Shown: one piece after another, positions 21,900-33,401 of the stretch
How the letters are laid out: every line of letters begins with the position of its first letter
Position numbering within the stretch: the first letter of the stretch is position 1
Assembly (NCBI RefSeq): GCF_964656455.1
Contig: NC_135722.1
Span: forward strand, 49,556,628 to 49,620,627
Direction: 5' to 3'
DNA length: 64,000 bases
DNA from: Halichoerus grypus
Taxonomy: Eukaryota > Chordata > Mammalia > Carnivora > Phocidae
The notes under the pieces: model-generated
The model's database searches: none
What the model saw: only the letters and a program-made list of their open reading frames with translations
What the model was told of the DNA's origin: nothing
Translations under genes and position numbers: made by a program

Positions 21900-22210
21900 C
21901 TCAGGATGTTTGCACTTGCTGTTACTGCTTCAAGAAAGACCCTTCACCTTAATATCTGCCTGACTCAGTGACTTCATTCCACATTCTCCTTACATGCTCC
22001 CTTATCAGAAGAGTTGGCTCTGTCTAGCCTAACTAAAGCATGGCCACCCATACAGTCACTCTCCATATACTAACCTGCTTGATTTTCCTTTTTATCACCA
22101 CCTAATATATATCTTTTATTGCCTGAATCCTCCCACTAGAATATAAGCTCTAGAAATCAGAAGCTGTTTTTGTTCATTACTGTATCTTCAGAAATAGCAG
22201 TGTCTACACA
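21900..22210 (+). repeat. L2-like LINE 3' fragment
   Basis: 'ccacattctccttacatgctccc', 'cactagaatataagctc' and 'gttcattactgtatc' follow the L2 3' order. It lies in the long TRIM6 first intron. Confidence 0.55.
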
Positions 22211-22221
22211 CAGGTCCGCAA

Positions 22222-22300
22222 CTTTTTTTAAAATTTTAATTCCAGTAGAGTTCATATATAGTGTTATATTAGTTTCAAGTGTGTAAGGTCCTCAACTTTT
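22222..22300 (-). repeat. L1 3' end fragment, antisense
   Basis: 'agttcatatatagtgttat' and 'tagtttcaagtgtgtaag' are antisense L1 3' terminal phrases. The fragment is short. Confidence 0.5.
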
Positions 22301-23029
22301 GATGAATGAAAATCCAGAACCTCCTTTGTCATGAGTTTTCCCATGAGAATCATTTTATTGTGAAGACACTTGCGCCTTCTAACAGCTCTGTTCCTCACAG
22401 AGCCCCCTCATCCCTCATGGTCACCTTCCCAGAAACACCGAAGAAACAATGACCATAATAACCCTGAGGTAACATTTTTACACTTTTATACCTAACTGTG
22501 ATTTAGAAATCACATTCCCCTGCTTTCCTTATCCCTCATAGAAAAACTCTGAATAAATAAGAGTATTTTTGGCCCTTTGATAAAGCAAGAGAGACATTAA
22601 GTGACATTATAAAATCAAACATCTTGTCAGTCAGAGTTGGCAGAACCTATCATGTCCACCGTCCTAGTTCAACGCTCCGTCCTCAACCTCAGAACTTCCA
22701 CCAGACATTCGGTGGTAAAGGTGGTAAAAGTCAAACACAGACCCAGTGCTTTAGGGGTGTGGAAATGAGAAAGGTCCTGTTTGATGAAGAAATTTCACCA
22801 CGGCCCATCATAAACTTTGACAGGAGTCTTAAGGGACCCATGTGCTGGGGGGAAAGGGGAAAGGTTGGGGCAATGAAGGCCACATGCATTCTGGTGCAGG
22901 ACCCTAGGAAGATGTGTGCCCGTGGGAGAAGACTAAAGAGTCAAGCATGGTTCTGTGGCCGGTGTGGGGAGATAATGATGCATGAAGGTATTTGTTTCAA
23001 GAACAGTTACGGGAAGGCATCATCATCAA
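22301..23029. other. TRIM6 first intron, no feature
   Basis: Holds an open frame (22624-23091, 155 codons) with no recognisable domain. Its 3' part runs into a MIR and a poly(A) run, so I do not call it a gene. Confidence 0.5.
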
Positions 23030-23270
23030 TACCATTTTCTGATCACTTCTTAAGTGCTAGGCAAGGGCTGAACTCTTTACAGACATTGTAAAAAAAAAAA
23101 AAAAAAAGCAAATCCCACAATAATTCTATCGGGACGTTTAATAACACCTATTTTATGACGGTGAAAAATGAATTTAAGAAGGTATTTAACTGCCGAAAGT
23201 CTCAGAGTGAGTAAGTGACAAAGTAAAGATTATAATCCAGTATTATGCAGCTCCAAATCTCAGGTTATTA
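23030..23270 (+). repeat. MIR SINE
   Basis: 'taagtgctaggcaagggctg', 'ctctttacagacattg', a poly(A) interruption, then 'cacaataattctatcggg' and a tail like 'gaaggtatttaac'. This is the standard MIR order. Confidence 0.65.
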
Positions 23271-24474
23271 ACCAGTGACCCATCTGGTTCTTAAAGGGAA
23301 TGTTTTCTTCATGCTACCCACACCACCTGCAAGGGCACTCAGGTCATGACATGACTGTGCTGATTTTTTGGCTGTGCTGATTCATATGATAGCCCCGTTT
23401 TTCTTAGCACTTAGAAGCATCCTACAGCTCTTCCTAAGTTATCTGTAGGCTCCCTCCCCAGCCCAACTCTGCTTCATTCCTGGCAGCACATCCCAGACCT
23501 AGGCTGCTTCCTTTTCCCTGGTAGTCTAGGGCAGAAAAGAAGGCACTGATACTAGAGTAACGTAGACCCAGGTCTAAAGCCTGAATTTATTTTTCTAGTT
23601 TTAGAACACTGGAATGATTCCTGATCTGAGATGTGGCTCCATCTTCTGTGCGTTGCTGAGATCAACTCCTCCCTTAGGAGTATAGTTGTGATAATTACCT
23701 GAGCCAATGCACAGGTAATTTTTATTGAGAATAGTCTCAATAAAAACTAGTTATGGTTACACTTACGCTGGTGCTGCTCTCCGATCCTTCAATGCTCTTA
23801 CCTGCCACCAGGAGGAAAAGGGCCTCTCAATATTTTTAGCGGGGACAGAGCAAAATCTGGTAGAGAGATAGCTCTATATAAATATCTGTTATAAGAATTC
23901 ATGAATCACTTTCTTACCCCTTTTCATTTCTTCTTACTTCTTTTAGAACTAGGAGAAAAATCCACTATTTCAATTCATAACAAGATTTAATGAGATGGCA
24001 TTTAAGGACAATGTGAGAAAGCTTGACCTGAGCCAGTTGTCTGTGTGTGCCTGGGGCAAGGGTCAGTTAAGAAAGCTAGAAGCTTCTCTAACTACACAAC
24101 TAGAGATGCTAGAACTTACTAACTCTATTGTTTGTGCTGAATTAAGATAGAGGCCCTCATTGAAAAACACTATTTTATTCTCATTATTAGAAGTTTTCAG
24201 TTGTGAAATTATATTACCATTGTCTTAAATCACAATGAGAATTTTTTAAAGACATTTTTCTTATGTATGTACAGAGTGAGTGTGTGTTCCTGCATTTAAT
24301 CACTTTCCTTGGAAGCCATTTGCTCTGCTTACCTAGCTGGTGTCTTGTCTGGGACATTAAAGAAGCGCCAACTCACAAATGTACTGCCTCATCAAAGTCA
24401 CACTAAGCCCTGGGGTCCCAGTTGTGACCTTCATGTACAGGACAGGCCACGGGGCATTTCTGCCTCATAGACGC
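23271..24474. other. TRIM6 first intron, nothing recognised
   Basis: About 1.2 kb without a supportable gene or clear repeat. Confidence 0.45.
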
Positions 24475-24915
24475 AATGTAATGCAATAATAGCCAAAAAC
24501 TGGAAATAATCCATAAAACTATTAACTGGTAAATGAACAGATTGTGGTATATCCATACAATGGCATATTACCAAACACTAAAATGGAACTGATACAACAA
24601 GATAAATCTCAAAAGCATGATACAAAGGGAAAGAAGCTAGATACCAAAGGTAAGTTACTGTATGGTTCCATTTATATGAAATCCTAGAAACAATAAAACT
24701 GTACTACTTGAAAACAGACTAGTGGATGCCAAAGCCCAGGGTCGGGAGAAGGGGATTAACTGCAACAGGACACAAGGAACTTTTGGGGGTGATGGAAATG
24801 CACTTTATAAATGATGGTGCTGGTGGTTGCATAACTGTATGCATAACAAAACTCACAGAACTGTATGCTTTAAAATTGATTTAATAGATGTAAATTATAA
24901 CTCATTAGAGCTGAC
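24475..24915 (+). mobile_element. Old L1 (L1M-type) 3' fragment
   Basis: 'aatagccaaaaactggaaat', 'gtggtatatccatacaatgg', 'tatatgaaatcctagaaac' and 'gatggtgctggtggttgcat' are old L1 3' ORF2/3'UTR phrases in sense order. Confidence 0.75.
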
Positions 24916-25704
24916 AAAAACAGAACAAAGAAGAAATATATTGAGAAAAGTTGAAGGCTTGCTTGGCTTTCTGTTCTTCTAAGCATAAATCAGAACTGAG
25001 CTGTTAAATATGGTAGCCACTTGACACGAAATGTGGCTAGTCAAAAATGAGATGTTTTTAGTATAAAATACCAGATTTCAAAGATTTTGTTAGAAAAAAT
25101 AATCTAAAACATATCACTAACAGTTTTTATATGGATTACACATCCTAATATTTTGTTATTGATGCACTGAGTTAAATAAAATATATTCAAATCAATTTCA
25201 CCTGTTTCTTCTTTTTAATGACGCTACTGGGAAATTTAAAATTATATAGGTGGCCCCATTATATTTCTATATTTATTTTCCACCTAATGCAGTACTATAG
25301 ATATTCAAGACAGAGAAAGATTTTTTGAACAGAAAAGATGCTGTAAGAGTTAACGTCTCTTGTCAGAGGGAATGAAGCTGAGGCTGCAGAAAGGAAGAAA
25401 CTGTGGAGGGGAGCATACAGTTAGCATATTTGAGTAGCTGTTGCCCACAGCCCAGTAGGTCCTTGACTACCTGCAGCAGCGAAGCACAGCCCAGAGGAGA
25501 CAAGGCAGGTGAATTAGTCTCCCAAGAAGGCCTGTCTCAAGAGCAGTGTGGTTGGACTGAGGGAGGACAACCTGGCTGTGTGAGGAGTGCAGATCCCAGA
25601 GCCTGAGATGCCAGAGCCCAGTAGATCAAATTTGCAAATGAAAGAGGCCAAATTCATGACAAGGTGGAACTATTAAATCAGAAGCAGATGCCTGAAAAAG
25701 AATG
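24916..25704. other. No gene seen
   Basis: AT-rich first half, then mixed sequence. The 67-codon frame at 25403-25606 has no recognisable product. Confidence 0.45.
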
Positions 25705-25860
25705 TCAGGTGGTCTGCTGACTATCAGCATTGGCATCCAGTGGAGCTCTTTATGCAAAATCTCAGCCTACCCTGGCCAATTCAGTTTCTGCAAGTCAATA
25801 AAGATCTCCAGGTGAAACGCATGCACATCAAGGCTTCAGAAGCCCTGTCTCACGTAAAGG
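25705..25860 (+). repeat. MER5A-like hAT-Charlie element
   Basis: 'actatcagcattggcatcc', 'tgcaaaatctcagcctaccc' and 'gatctccaggtgaaacgcatg' match the order of MER5A, a small non-autonomous DNA transposon relic. Confidence 0.65.
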
Positions 25861-26189
25861 CACTTCCTTCCCAGGCAGATGCAATTTAGGGGGCAAAATA
25901 GCTAGAAAGGGGCCAGGGAAGAGGAAGAGTCAGAGGATGGGCTGATGGTTAGATTGGAAGCATCCAATAGAACGGAAGCTCACAATTCAGTATCAAAATG
26001 GCTTCAGAACAAAAGTCCGTGACTGGGCAGGGAATATTACAGGCTGGCCCACGCTGGGGGCTCAGAATGAGTTAGAAATAAGATGGGCAGGGCTGCCCCC
26101 CAGCTGGGAACTCTACTGAAAATGCAGTAAAAACTTAAACAGGTGGAAACTGCACTCATAAGTGAGTTTGGTTTCTTGTGCTTAGGGAA

Positions 26190-26192
<3 letters not shown>

Positions 26193-26229
<37 letters not shown>
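26193..26229. repeat. (TA)n microsatellite
   Basis: About 18 uninterrupted TA units. Confidence 0.95.
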
Positions 26230-26233
<4 letters not shown>

Positions 26234-26694
26234 CTTTGTGTAGGGTTATTATTCTACTTTAACCTATTATCTGGAATGGATTATCTAACAGGTGGCACTT
26301 AATATTGGAATTGGAACATAATCAGCTTCAAATTCTTTTTTAAATTTACTTCAAAAGAAATCTCTATCCCATGCATTTCAGAAACGTATAATTTAAGAAC
26401 TTTGCAAATTCTTAAAATATCATCCTGCACAAGTTTTCTTCTGAGTTTTAGATAATCCATTAACTGAGGTTTTTTTAAATGGATAGTTCACAAAATTCTT
26501 TTTTTCCTTGCATTTGTGATATTCCACTTGTAATTCCAAATTTTTAAAACTCTTGTTATATTTTCACTTGTTTAGATGTTAGTCATATTCATCTTTATCA
26601 CAGTGCATTTTAACATATTTTATTTCCCACTCTATTCTTGCAAAAATTGTTCCGACTGAAATTTTTTAAAAGCTCAGCGTTGACTTTGTCGAGA
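26230..26694. other. AT-rich, nothing recognised
   Basis: AT-rich intronic or intergenic sequence without a supportable feature. Confidence 0.4.
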
Positions 26695-26880
26695 ATAATG
26701 ACTTAATTTACTGTCAGGCAGTCGCCTGTGTGTTTAAACCTCTCCCTCACTTAATTCTCACCAAAACTCTAGGGTATAAATATTACTCGGTCCACTTTAC
26801 AGATGGGGAAAAAAACGGAAGCTCAAAGAGGTCAGTGTCAGAGGCAGAATTTGGACACACGCGGTTCTTCACCCATTTCT
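26695..26880 (+). repeat. MIR SINE
   Basis: 'cttaattctcaccaaaactc', 'ggtataaatattactcgg', 'actttacagatgggg' and 'gctcaaagaggtcagtgtc' are in MIR order. Confidence 0.7.
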
Positions 26881-27159
26881 CCAGCGACTGATTAACTTAA
26901 TTAACGTTGTCCCTAATCTCACCGAGCTCATTCGCAGAGGATGAAAAAGAAATAAAAATAAAATGATCGATATCATGAGCTCGGGAAGGGACCGCATCTT
27001 TTACCGGCCTCTCACCTCTGCCAGGAGCGACAGTAAGTGGCCCATCACAGAAGGGCAGACGTCTCCCCGTGTCCGGCATACCGACAGAATGAGAAGCCCC
27101 AGAGGATCCAGATGTGAGCAGCCCCAGGTGGTCAAGACTCTCCCAGTAGTTTTGAGTAG

Positions 27160-27900
27160 ACTGTGAGGATCCGGGGCGCGCGGGCCTGCTCCTTTCCCAG
27201 AAAGGCAGGGCTCGAGGGCCTGGCCTTGGAACAGACCCGCAGGTCGGGCGAGGGCGGAAACCTCACTCCCCAGCTCCCCAGGGAGAGGTCAGGGCCTCCC
27301 GGGTGGAGGATAAGCGGTGTCACTTCCTGGGGCAGAGAGGCAGAGATGGGGGAGGGGATGCTGACCTCGGAATCCACGCCAGTCCCACGGTTTGCACGCA
27401 TTCCCGAACGCAAAACTTTCAGGGCTGCCTCCCCTACCTCCTGCGGCCCCCTGTCACGACCCTTTGCACAGACCACCCCCGGGTGCCGAGCCAGGAGTAG
27501 CCTGGCCTGTCGAGCTCTCTTGCCAAAGTTGAGTCAACTCAAAACCGCAGAGGTCTCCCTCACTCCCGTCCACCCGCGCGAACCCTGCAACCCAGCCTGC
27601 AGGATGGGTCGAACTCCCAGTACCAGCGCGGACAGCGGTGGCTGGCCAGAAAAAGGAGTGGCTCACTAACCTGGACTCTGGGGCCTGGATCGGAGCCGAG
27701 GACACACAGCGGCGGCCGCCTCCACCCCAGCCGAGAGACTCCAGGCCCAGAGGCGGGGCGAGGGAGGGCGAGGGCTGCTGATAGGGCCCGCCTGTCCCGC
27801 GCGGCGCGGGTCCCGCACTCCAGGGGTGTGGTCGCCGCGGCCCCACCTGCCAGCGGGGGCGCTGTTCCGCTTACCTGGGCGCCTCACGTGCAGGGGCCTT
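27160..27900. promoter_or_regulatory. TRIM6: CpG island, likely TRIM6 promoter
   Basis: This is the only GC-rich, CpG-dense block of several hundred bases in the window, surrounded by AT-rich sequence. It includes a GC-box-like GAGGCGGGGCGAG near 27749, a very CpG-dense core at 27795-27845 and an E-box CACGTG at 27885. It lies about 5.7 kb upstream of the first coding exon of TRIM6, in the right direction for its promoter. The long open frames here (27163-27669 plus, 27846-27454 minus) are what GC-rich DNA produces by chance. Confidence 0.7.
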
Positions 27901-27960
27901 GGAGAACATCTGAACGCCAGAGACGGCGCTTGCAAATTGTCTTCACTTGAGTTTTCCGAC
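27875..27960 (-). other. TRIM6: Candidate non-coding TRIM6 exon 1
   Basis: On the minus strand a strong donor GCCCAG|GTAAGC ends at 27875, at the edge of the CpG island. An exon ending there would splice to the acceptor at 21562. The 5' limit is not visible and 27960 is a guess. A second possible donor, TCCAG|GTTAGT, ends at 27671 and would give an alternative first exon. Confidence 0.4.
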
Positions 27961-28253
27961 TTGTTGTCAGTGTTGAGGAACACTGATAATACACCTGATT
28001 AAAATGTCTGAATAAAAAATATCCAAACTTCTACGAGTAGGTAAAGATAACCGCTTCGCATGATAATGGTATGTTTTGCAAAAACATCATTAAAATTTAT
28101 TACCTTAAAAATTACATCTGCAATTTTAACCTATGTGACCTATGTACCCTATGAGAGACCGTATATATGGGTCTTTAGGTCCTTGTGAATACATGCAAAG
28201 CTTACGAAGCCTGAATGCTGTAACTATAAGGTTTCAGTGGCACAGTGACTCTT

Positions 28254-28525
28254 TTTTTTATTATTTTTTTATTTATTATTTTTTAAATTTTATTTTATTA
28301 GGTTAGTCACCATACTTTACATCATTAGTTTTTGATGTAGTGTTCCATGCTGCATTGTTTCCGTATAACACCCAGTGCTCCATGCAATACCTGCCCACCT
28401 TAATACCCATCACCAGGTTAACCCATCCCCCCACCCCCCTCCCCTCTAAAACCCTCAGTTTGTTTCTCAGAGTCCATAGTCTCTCATGGTTCGTCCTCCC
28501 CTCCGATTCCGAGCCCCCCCCCCTT
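28254..28525 (-). mobile_element. Young 5'-truncated L1 3' end
   Basis: Inverted copy of the same second 3' module seen at 20015 and 45712, recognisable from 'aacacccagtgctccatgc' and 'ctctcatggttcgtcctccc'. Duplication CAGTGGCACAGTGACTCTT (28235-28253) / CACTGGCACAGAGACTCTT (28526-28544), with two mismatches. Confidence 0.88.
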
Positions 28526-28689
28526 CACTGGCACAGAGACTCTTGAGAAGAAAAGGAAGGACAAACTTTTGACCCAAGGGACCCCAGGAGATGAACCTGA
28601 CCTGGTCTGGGAAAGTGGGTTGGGGCAGGAGGGCCTACAGGGAGGGGGGGTGTCCAGATAAAAGTCAGGACAGAAAGGTTGGGCAACAT

Positions 28690-29640
28690 GGATTTTTTTT
28701 CACTTAGCATACTATTTTTAAGGTTCATTATTGTTGTATCATGTGTGAGTACTTTATTCCTTTGATGACTGAATAACATTCCATGGTATGGATTTTCCAC
28801 ATTTTGTTCATCAGTTTCTAGATACTTTGGATTGTTTCTGCTTTTTGGCTTTTATGAACAATGTGACATGAATTTTCTTGTACAAATTTTTTTTTTAACA
28901 TAGGCTTTTTGTTTTTCTTGGGTATATACCTAAGACTAGAATTGTCAGATCATGTATTTACTCTTGAGAATCTTCCAGACTGTTTTCCAAAGTGACTGCA
29001 CCATTTTGCACTCCCACCAACAGTGTAAAGGGTTCTAATCTCTCCATATCCTTGCCAGTATTTGTTATTATATGTCTTTTATAGTCATCTTAGTGGGTGT
29101 GAAGTGGTATCTCATTGATATTTTAATTTGCATTTCTCAAAGGACTAATGGTGTTAAGCATCTTTTCATGCACTTTACTACTATTTTCATCTTCTTTAGA
29201 GAAATGTCTATTCAGTTCCTTTGCCTATTTTTTTAAATGGGTTGTCATTTTATTATTAAGAGTTCTTTATATATTCTAGATACAAGTCTTTTATGAATTC
29301 TATGATTTGTAAATATTTTCTTCCATGCTAGGGGTTGTCTCTTCATTTTCTTGACTGCATCCTTTAGAAGAACAAGTTTTGAATTTTGGTGAAAGTCATT
29401 CATTTTTGTCACTTAGACTTTTGTTGTCATATCTGTGAAGCCTTTACCTAATTCAAGGTTATCAAGATATGATTTAGCTCTTATACTGAGGTTTATAATC
29501 TATTTTGAGTTAATTTTTTTATACTGAGGTTTATAATCTATTTTTGAGTTAATTGTGTGAAATAGAAGTCCAATTTTATTCTTTTGCACGTGGATATCCA
29601 GTTGTCCCAGGACTATATTCTTTCCCTGCTGGATTATCTT
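28690..29640 (-). mobile_element. Old L1 fragment, antisense
   Basis: 'tgactgaataacattccatgg', 'cttgggtatatacctaagac', 'cactcccaccaacagtg' and 'gtgaagtggtatctcattg' are antisense L1 ORF2 3' phrases. All frames are broken. It contains the 38-bp tandem duplication listed separately. Confidence 0.85.
29482..29554. repeat. Direct tandem duplication, period 38 bp
   Basis: The segment starting TATACTGAGGTTTATAATCT at 29482 recurs at 29520 with one extra T. It lies inside old L1 sequence, so it is a local slippage or duplication event. Confidence 0.9.
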
Positions 29641-29674
29641 AACATTGCTGGCAAGCCACTAAAGAGTTTTAATC

Positions 29675-29675
<1 letters not shown>

Positions 29676-29714
<39 letters not shown>
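29676..29714. repeat. (GT)n microsatellite
   Basis: About 19 uninterrupted GT units. Confidence 0.95.
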
Positions 29715-30249
29715 TGGTAGGGGGCAGGTGGGGAGTGACATGTTCTGAATTTGTAAATGTCACATAAGAAGAGATCACCTGGCAGCAGTGAGCAGGGTAC
29801 AGAGGTCTGCAAGTAACAAAATTCCTCAATCCAGGGAGAGTAAATGTCTAGCTATCGCTTTAATACAGAGGAAAGTGTGCTTAATTAGATGCTCTTGAGT
29901 TCAGATAAAAGAGAATGGATTTGTGAAATAATTGGTTTTCTCTCAATGCAAATTGGTGATAATGTGTAGGTAGGGATTAAGGATACGTAACTCTCGATGT
30001 ACATCCAGATTTCTCACTCTCACATCTTAATGAGGACATGAAGAAGAAGAGGTGAGTTAACAGATGAAGAATACAAGTAAGAAGAGAAATATGAAGTGAT
30101 ATTCAAAGGATCACACTGAAGGAACATCTTTCCAGGGAAAGCACCTTGAAGGAACAGAGCAAAGGGCCAAGAAGAAAGCTCAAGGGAGCCCCGATATTAA
30201 AGAAGGCGGGGTGTGCATTGGGGAGCGCAAAATAGGTAAAGGGAATTAA
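29715..30249. other. Intergenic, nothing recognised
   Basis: No gene or clear repeat could be supported. Confidence 0.4.
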
Positions 30250-30470
30250 GAGTTACATACTTCCAGTTACAAAATAAATGTCCCAGAATGAAAAAGTACA
30301 GCATAGAGAATATAGTCAATAATATGAAGTAACTTTCTATGGTGGCAAATGGTGACTACGCTTATCATAGTGAGTACTGAGTAATATATAGAATTGTGAA
30401 ATCACTATGTTGTATGTCTCAAACTAATATGACATTGTATGTTAACTATACTTCAATAATAATTTTTTTT
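30250..30470 (+). mobile_element. L1 3' terminal fragment
   Basis: 'acaaaataaatgtcccagaatg', 'gagaatatagtcaataatat', 'gaaatcactatgttgtatg' and 'ttaactatacttcaataat' are a typical old L1 3'UTR end in sense orientation. Confidence 0.7.
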
Positions 30471-31078
30471 AAGGAGAAGTCTGAGGTCTAGGTCTGGAAA
30501 AGATACAAAGGAAAGGTGGTATCTAGCACGGAAATTAGCTCAAAACTCTTTTCATCAAAAGCTTTTTTCAAGGTGAGGATGAATAAGTCAAATAGTGGAT
30601 AATTGATTCCATTCGATACAATTTGCATTTCTTTTCTGACTTGTATTTCTCTCAAGGGACTAGCTACTCTGAAATTCCAGGTCAAATGCCACACTGCTTC
30701 GCTATTTTTAAAACATCTTTTTATCTTTCAAATCAGTTTGAGTCCTCTTAACAAGTTTTTCTTGATCTCTCTTATTTCCTGGACTCTTATTTCCCCGCAA
30801 TGTTGAACCCCTACTTCATGCAAGCCCAATCCACCCACCCTCACCCTTCACAGGCCTTTAACAATTCAGTTTTTACTGAATTTTTAAATGCAGTAAAATT
30901 CAGTAAAATTATACCTGAAATTCAGCTTATCAGTGAAAGATGGAAATCTGCTTTAGAAAAAAACCCTAAGAAACTCAACTTATATTTGTTTGCCTAAAAT
31001 TAACTGGCATGTCAGGTACTAAATAGGTGTTGTCCTATAATGTGTTGGCTAGTTTACTTTCCTTTCAATAAATATCTT
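30471..31078. other. Intergenic, nothing recognised
   Basis: The short open frames (65-68 codons) have no recognisable product. Confidence 0.4.
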
Positions 31079-31089
31079 CTATGGGGTTT

Positions 31090-31274
31090 TTTTTTTTTTT
31101 AAGATTTTATTTATTTATTTGAGAGAGAGAGAGTATAAACGGGGCGAGGGGCAGAGGGAGAAGCAGGATCCCAGTTGAGCAGGGAGCTGGATGCGGGGAT
31201 TGATCCCAGGACCCTGGGCTCATGACCTGAGCCAAAGGCAGATGCTTAACTGACTGGGCCACCCAGACACCCCT
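31090..31274 (-). mobile_element. CAN-SINE, inverted
   Basis: From the T-run and 'aagattttatttatttatttgag' to 'actgggccacccagacaccc'. The duplication CTATGGGGTTT lies at about 31079-31089 and 31275-31285. Confidence 0.93.
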
Positions 31275-31285
31275 ATGGGGTTTGA

Positions 31286-32044
31286 TTTTATTATCTTATA
31301 AGCAATAGAAAGTGTAACTATTTGTATTTTGGGTAGATCTTTTGCGTGTCTGGGAAAGGTGGCAGCTAGGAAGTACACAATGCTGAAACTAGGGAGACCA
31401 ATTAATTGATGATTAAAACAGTCCAGATGAAACTAGATTAAGGCAACAGAGTGAGAATATGAAGTAACTGATAAAGCAAGCTGCTGAGGCGGCAAGATCA
31501 GGCTCTGCAACAGCAACATATTGGAGGGAGGAAAAAAGAGAATCTCAGATAGATTTTGCATTAAGCTATTGGAAGGATGGTGAGACTCTAGACCCTAGAG
31601 ATCTTATTTTTGCATCTTTCATGTCCCCTGTTGGATTTTTAGTACAGTCGGCCAGGGTTCTGCTTTTCTGACCTCAGTACTAAACCTTTCTAGAAGGGGG
31701 TGTGTTCTGTGATTTCTGGATTTAACCTTTCTTTTCTCTCATAGGAGGTAGAAAGTGTCCTAGAAAGGAGTAAAGGAGTATATGGATGGGGTTTAATCAC
31801 TTTGTCTTGTGAAGTATGGTATGAGCCCTTGTGAGAATCATAGAGCAAAGAAGATGGGATATTGAGCAGCTAGCAGATATGAGTCACTGATCTGGGTATT
31901 AAGGAGTCATGATCAGCAGGAATGGACAGATGTCTATAGTAAGAGAACTTGTCAAGGTCTAAAAGTCAGTGGGGAATGTAGAGTATAGGAGTCTCAGGAT
32001 TAGTAATTCTCCCAGATTTCTGTGTCCTTACATTAACATCCATT
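31286..32044. other. Intergenic, nothing recognised
   Basis: Mixed sequence without a supportable gene or repeat. Confidence 0.4.
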
Positions 32045-32450
32045 AATTTTTAAATGGATAAACAAATGTGGTATATCCATACCACAGCAGATTATTCAGC
32101 CGTCAAAAGGAATGAAGTACCAATATATGCAACAACATGGATGAACCCTGAAAACGGTAGAAACCAACCAGAAAACATCACATGTTGTGTGATTTCATTT
32201 ATGTAAAATGTCCAGAATTGATAAATCTATAAAAAGAGAAAGTAGCTTAGTGGTTGCCTAGGGCTGGAAGGTGGGATGGAAGAAAAAGGGATACTGGTTT
32301 TGTTGGGGGAGGTGGGTCACTGGGGTGCTCTAAAACTGGTGGTGGTGATAGGGACACAGCTTTATGAACATAATAAATACCGAATCATACACTCAAAACA
32401 AGTCAATTGTGTGGTATGTGAATTACATCTCAATAAAACTCTTATTTAAA
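32045..32450 (+). mobile_element. Old L1 3' fragment
   Basis: 'aatgtggtatatccatacc', 'gcaacaacatggatgaaccc', 'gtagcttagtggttgcctag' and 'gtgaattacatctcaataaa' are in sense L1 order, ending at the GGAA repeat. Confidence 0.8.
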
Positions 32451-32451
32451 T

Positions 32452-32548
32452 GGAAAGAAAGAAAAGAAGGGAGGGAGGGAGGAAGGAAGGAAAGAAGGAA
32501 GGAAGGAAGGAAGGAAGGAAGGAAGGAAGGAAGGAAGGAAGGAAGGAA
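32452..32548 (+). repeat. (GGAA)n microsatellite grown from an L1 A-tail
   Basis: An AAAG/GGGA-type start becomes a long run of GGAA units, with a few AAGAA interruptions. It directly follows the L1 3' end, the usual place for such repeats to arise. Confidence 0.95.
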
Positions 32549-33391
32549 ACAAACCGGGCTTATCTCCTGGAGCAGAAAGAGAAAGAGAAATGTGGGCTGC
32601 TGGCCTCTCAGTTTCTCTTATCTGGTGGCCCGATCCCTTTATTCAGGGCTTCAAGGCTGCCTCTCCTTTTCCATTTAGCTTTTTGTATCAGGGTCTGCTG
32701 GACAATGGCCTTTACACAGCTACTCCATGGCCTGAGATCAGCTTTTCTCTGCTATCTCCCCAAGCTTGGGTCACACTTGAAACTTGCAAAATCCCCTACA
32801 TTTGTCCACTCAACACCAGCCCACTGCTGAAGTCTAGTAGGGAGGTGAAACTCTCTGTAGGGAGGGTGAAGGACACCAGGCTTTACTCACCTATACCTGC
32901 ATATGCAGATTGGGACAGAAAGCAAGGAAAACTTCTGTGGGTGGGGGAGGGGTAAAAGAGGAAAGAATGGGATGGGACTGGAGGAGCCCAAAAGCCTGCT
33001 ATAGGGAGGTATTCAAAGTACATCCAGTCATTTTCAGTGTGTGGTTTTGTCAGGGATGCTGCAACACCAATGGGAAAATTGAAAGAGGAAGAAATGCTTG
33101 CCTCAAGCAAGAACGGTGACAGGATCTTGAAGAACAGCAAATACAAAGGGCTTGGATATTACCAGAGGCCAGTAGATGGTGATATTGAGGTCTTGGCCTC
33201 AGGGATGTTTATTTTTCCTCCAAGATTTAAAACAAAGAAAAACATGCCCACATCCCACATGTTCAAAATAATTAACTAGGAGAGTCGAATTGAAGCATAA
33301 CAGTATGGTTAATAGACAGTTAAGTATTGATTAATTTTGGTTTTACAGCTTACCTTTCCTCTATATTATGGGGAATATTGTTTTTAAGATT
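32549..33391. other. Intergenic, nothing recognised
   Basis: Several overlapping open frames (up to 126 codons, partly through the GGAA repeat) have no recognisable domains. Confidence 0.4.
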
Positions 33392-33401
33392 CAAATATTT
33401 T

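Noticed and set aside
22624..23091. 155-codon open frame on the plus strand
   Set aside because: No recognisable domain, composition like non-coding DNA, and its end runs into a MIR and a poly(A) run. It lies in the TRIM6 first intron, on the other strand.
27163..27669. 168-codon plus-strand and 130-codon minus-strand frames in the CpG island
   Set aside because: Stop codons are rare by chance in GC-rich DNA. Both strands are open, and the products are Pro/Arg/Ser-rich without motifs.
32364..32830. Open frames through the GGAA repeat with a Lys/Gly/Arg-rich region
   Set aside because: The apparent protein is a translation of the microsatellite and flanking L1.
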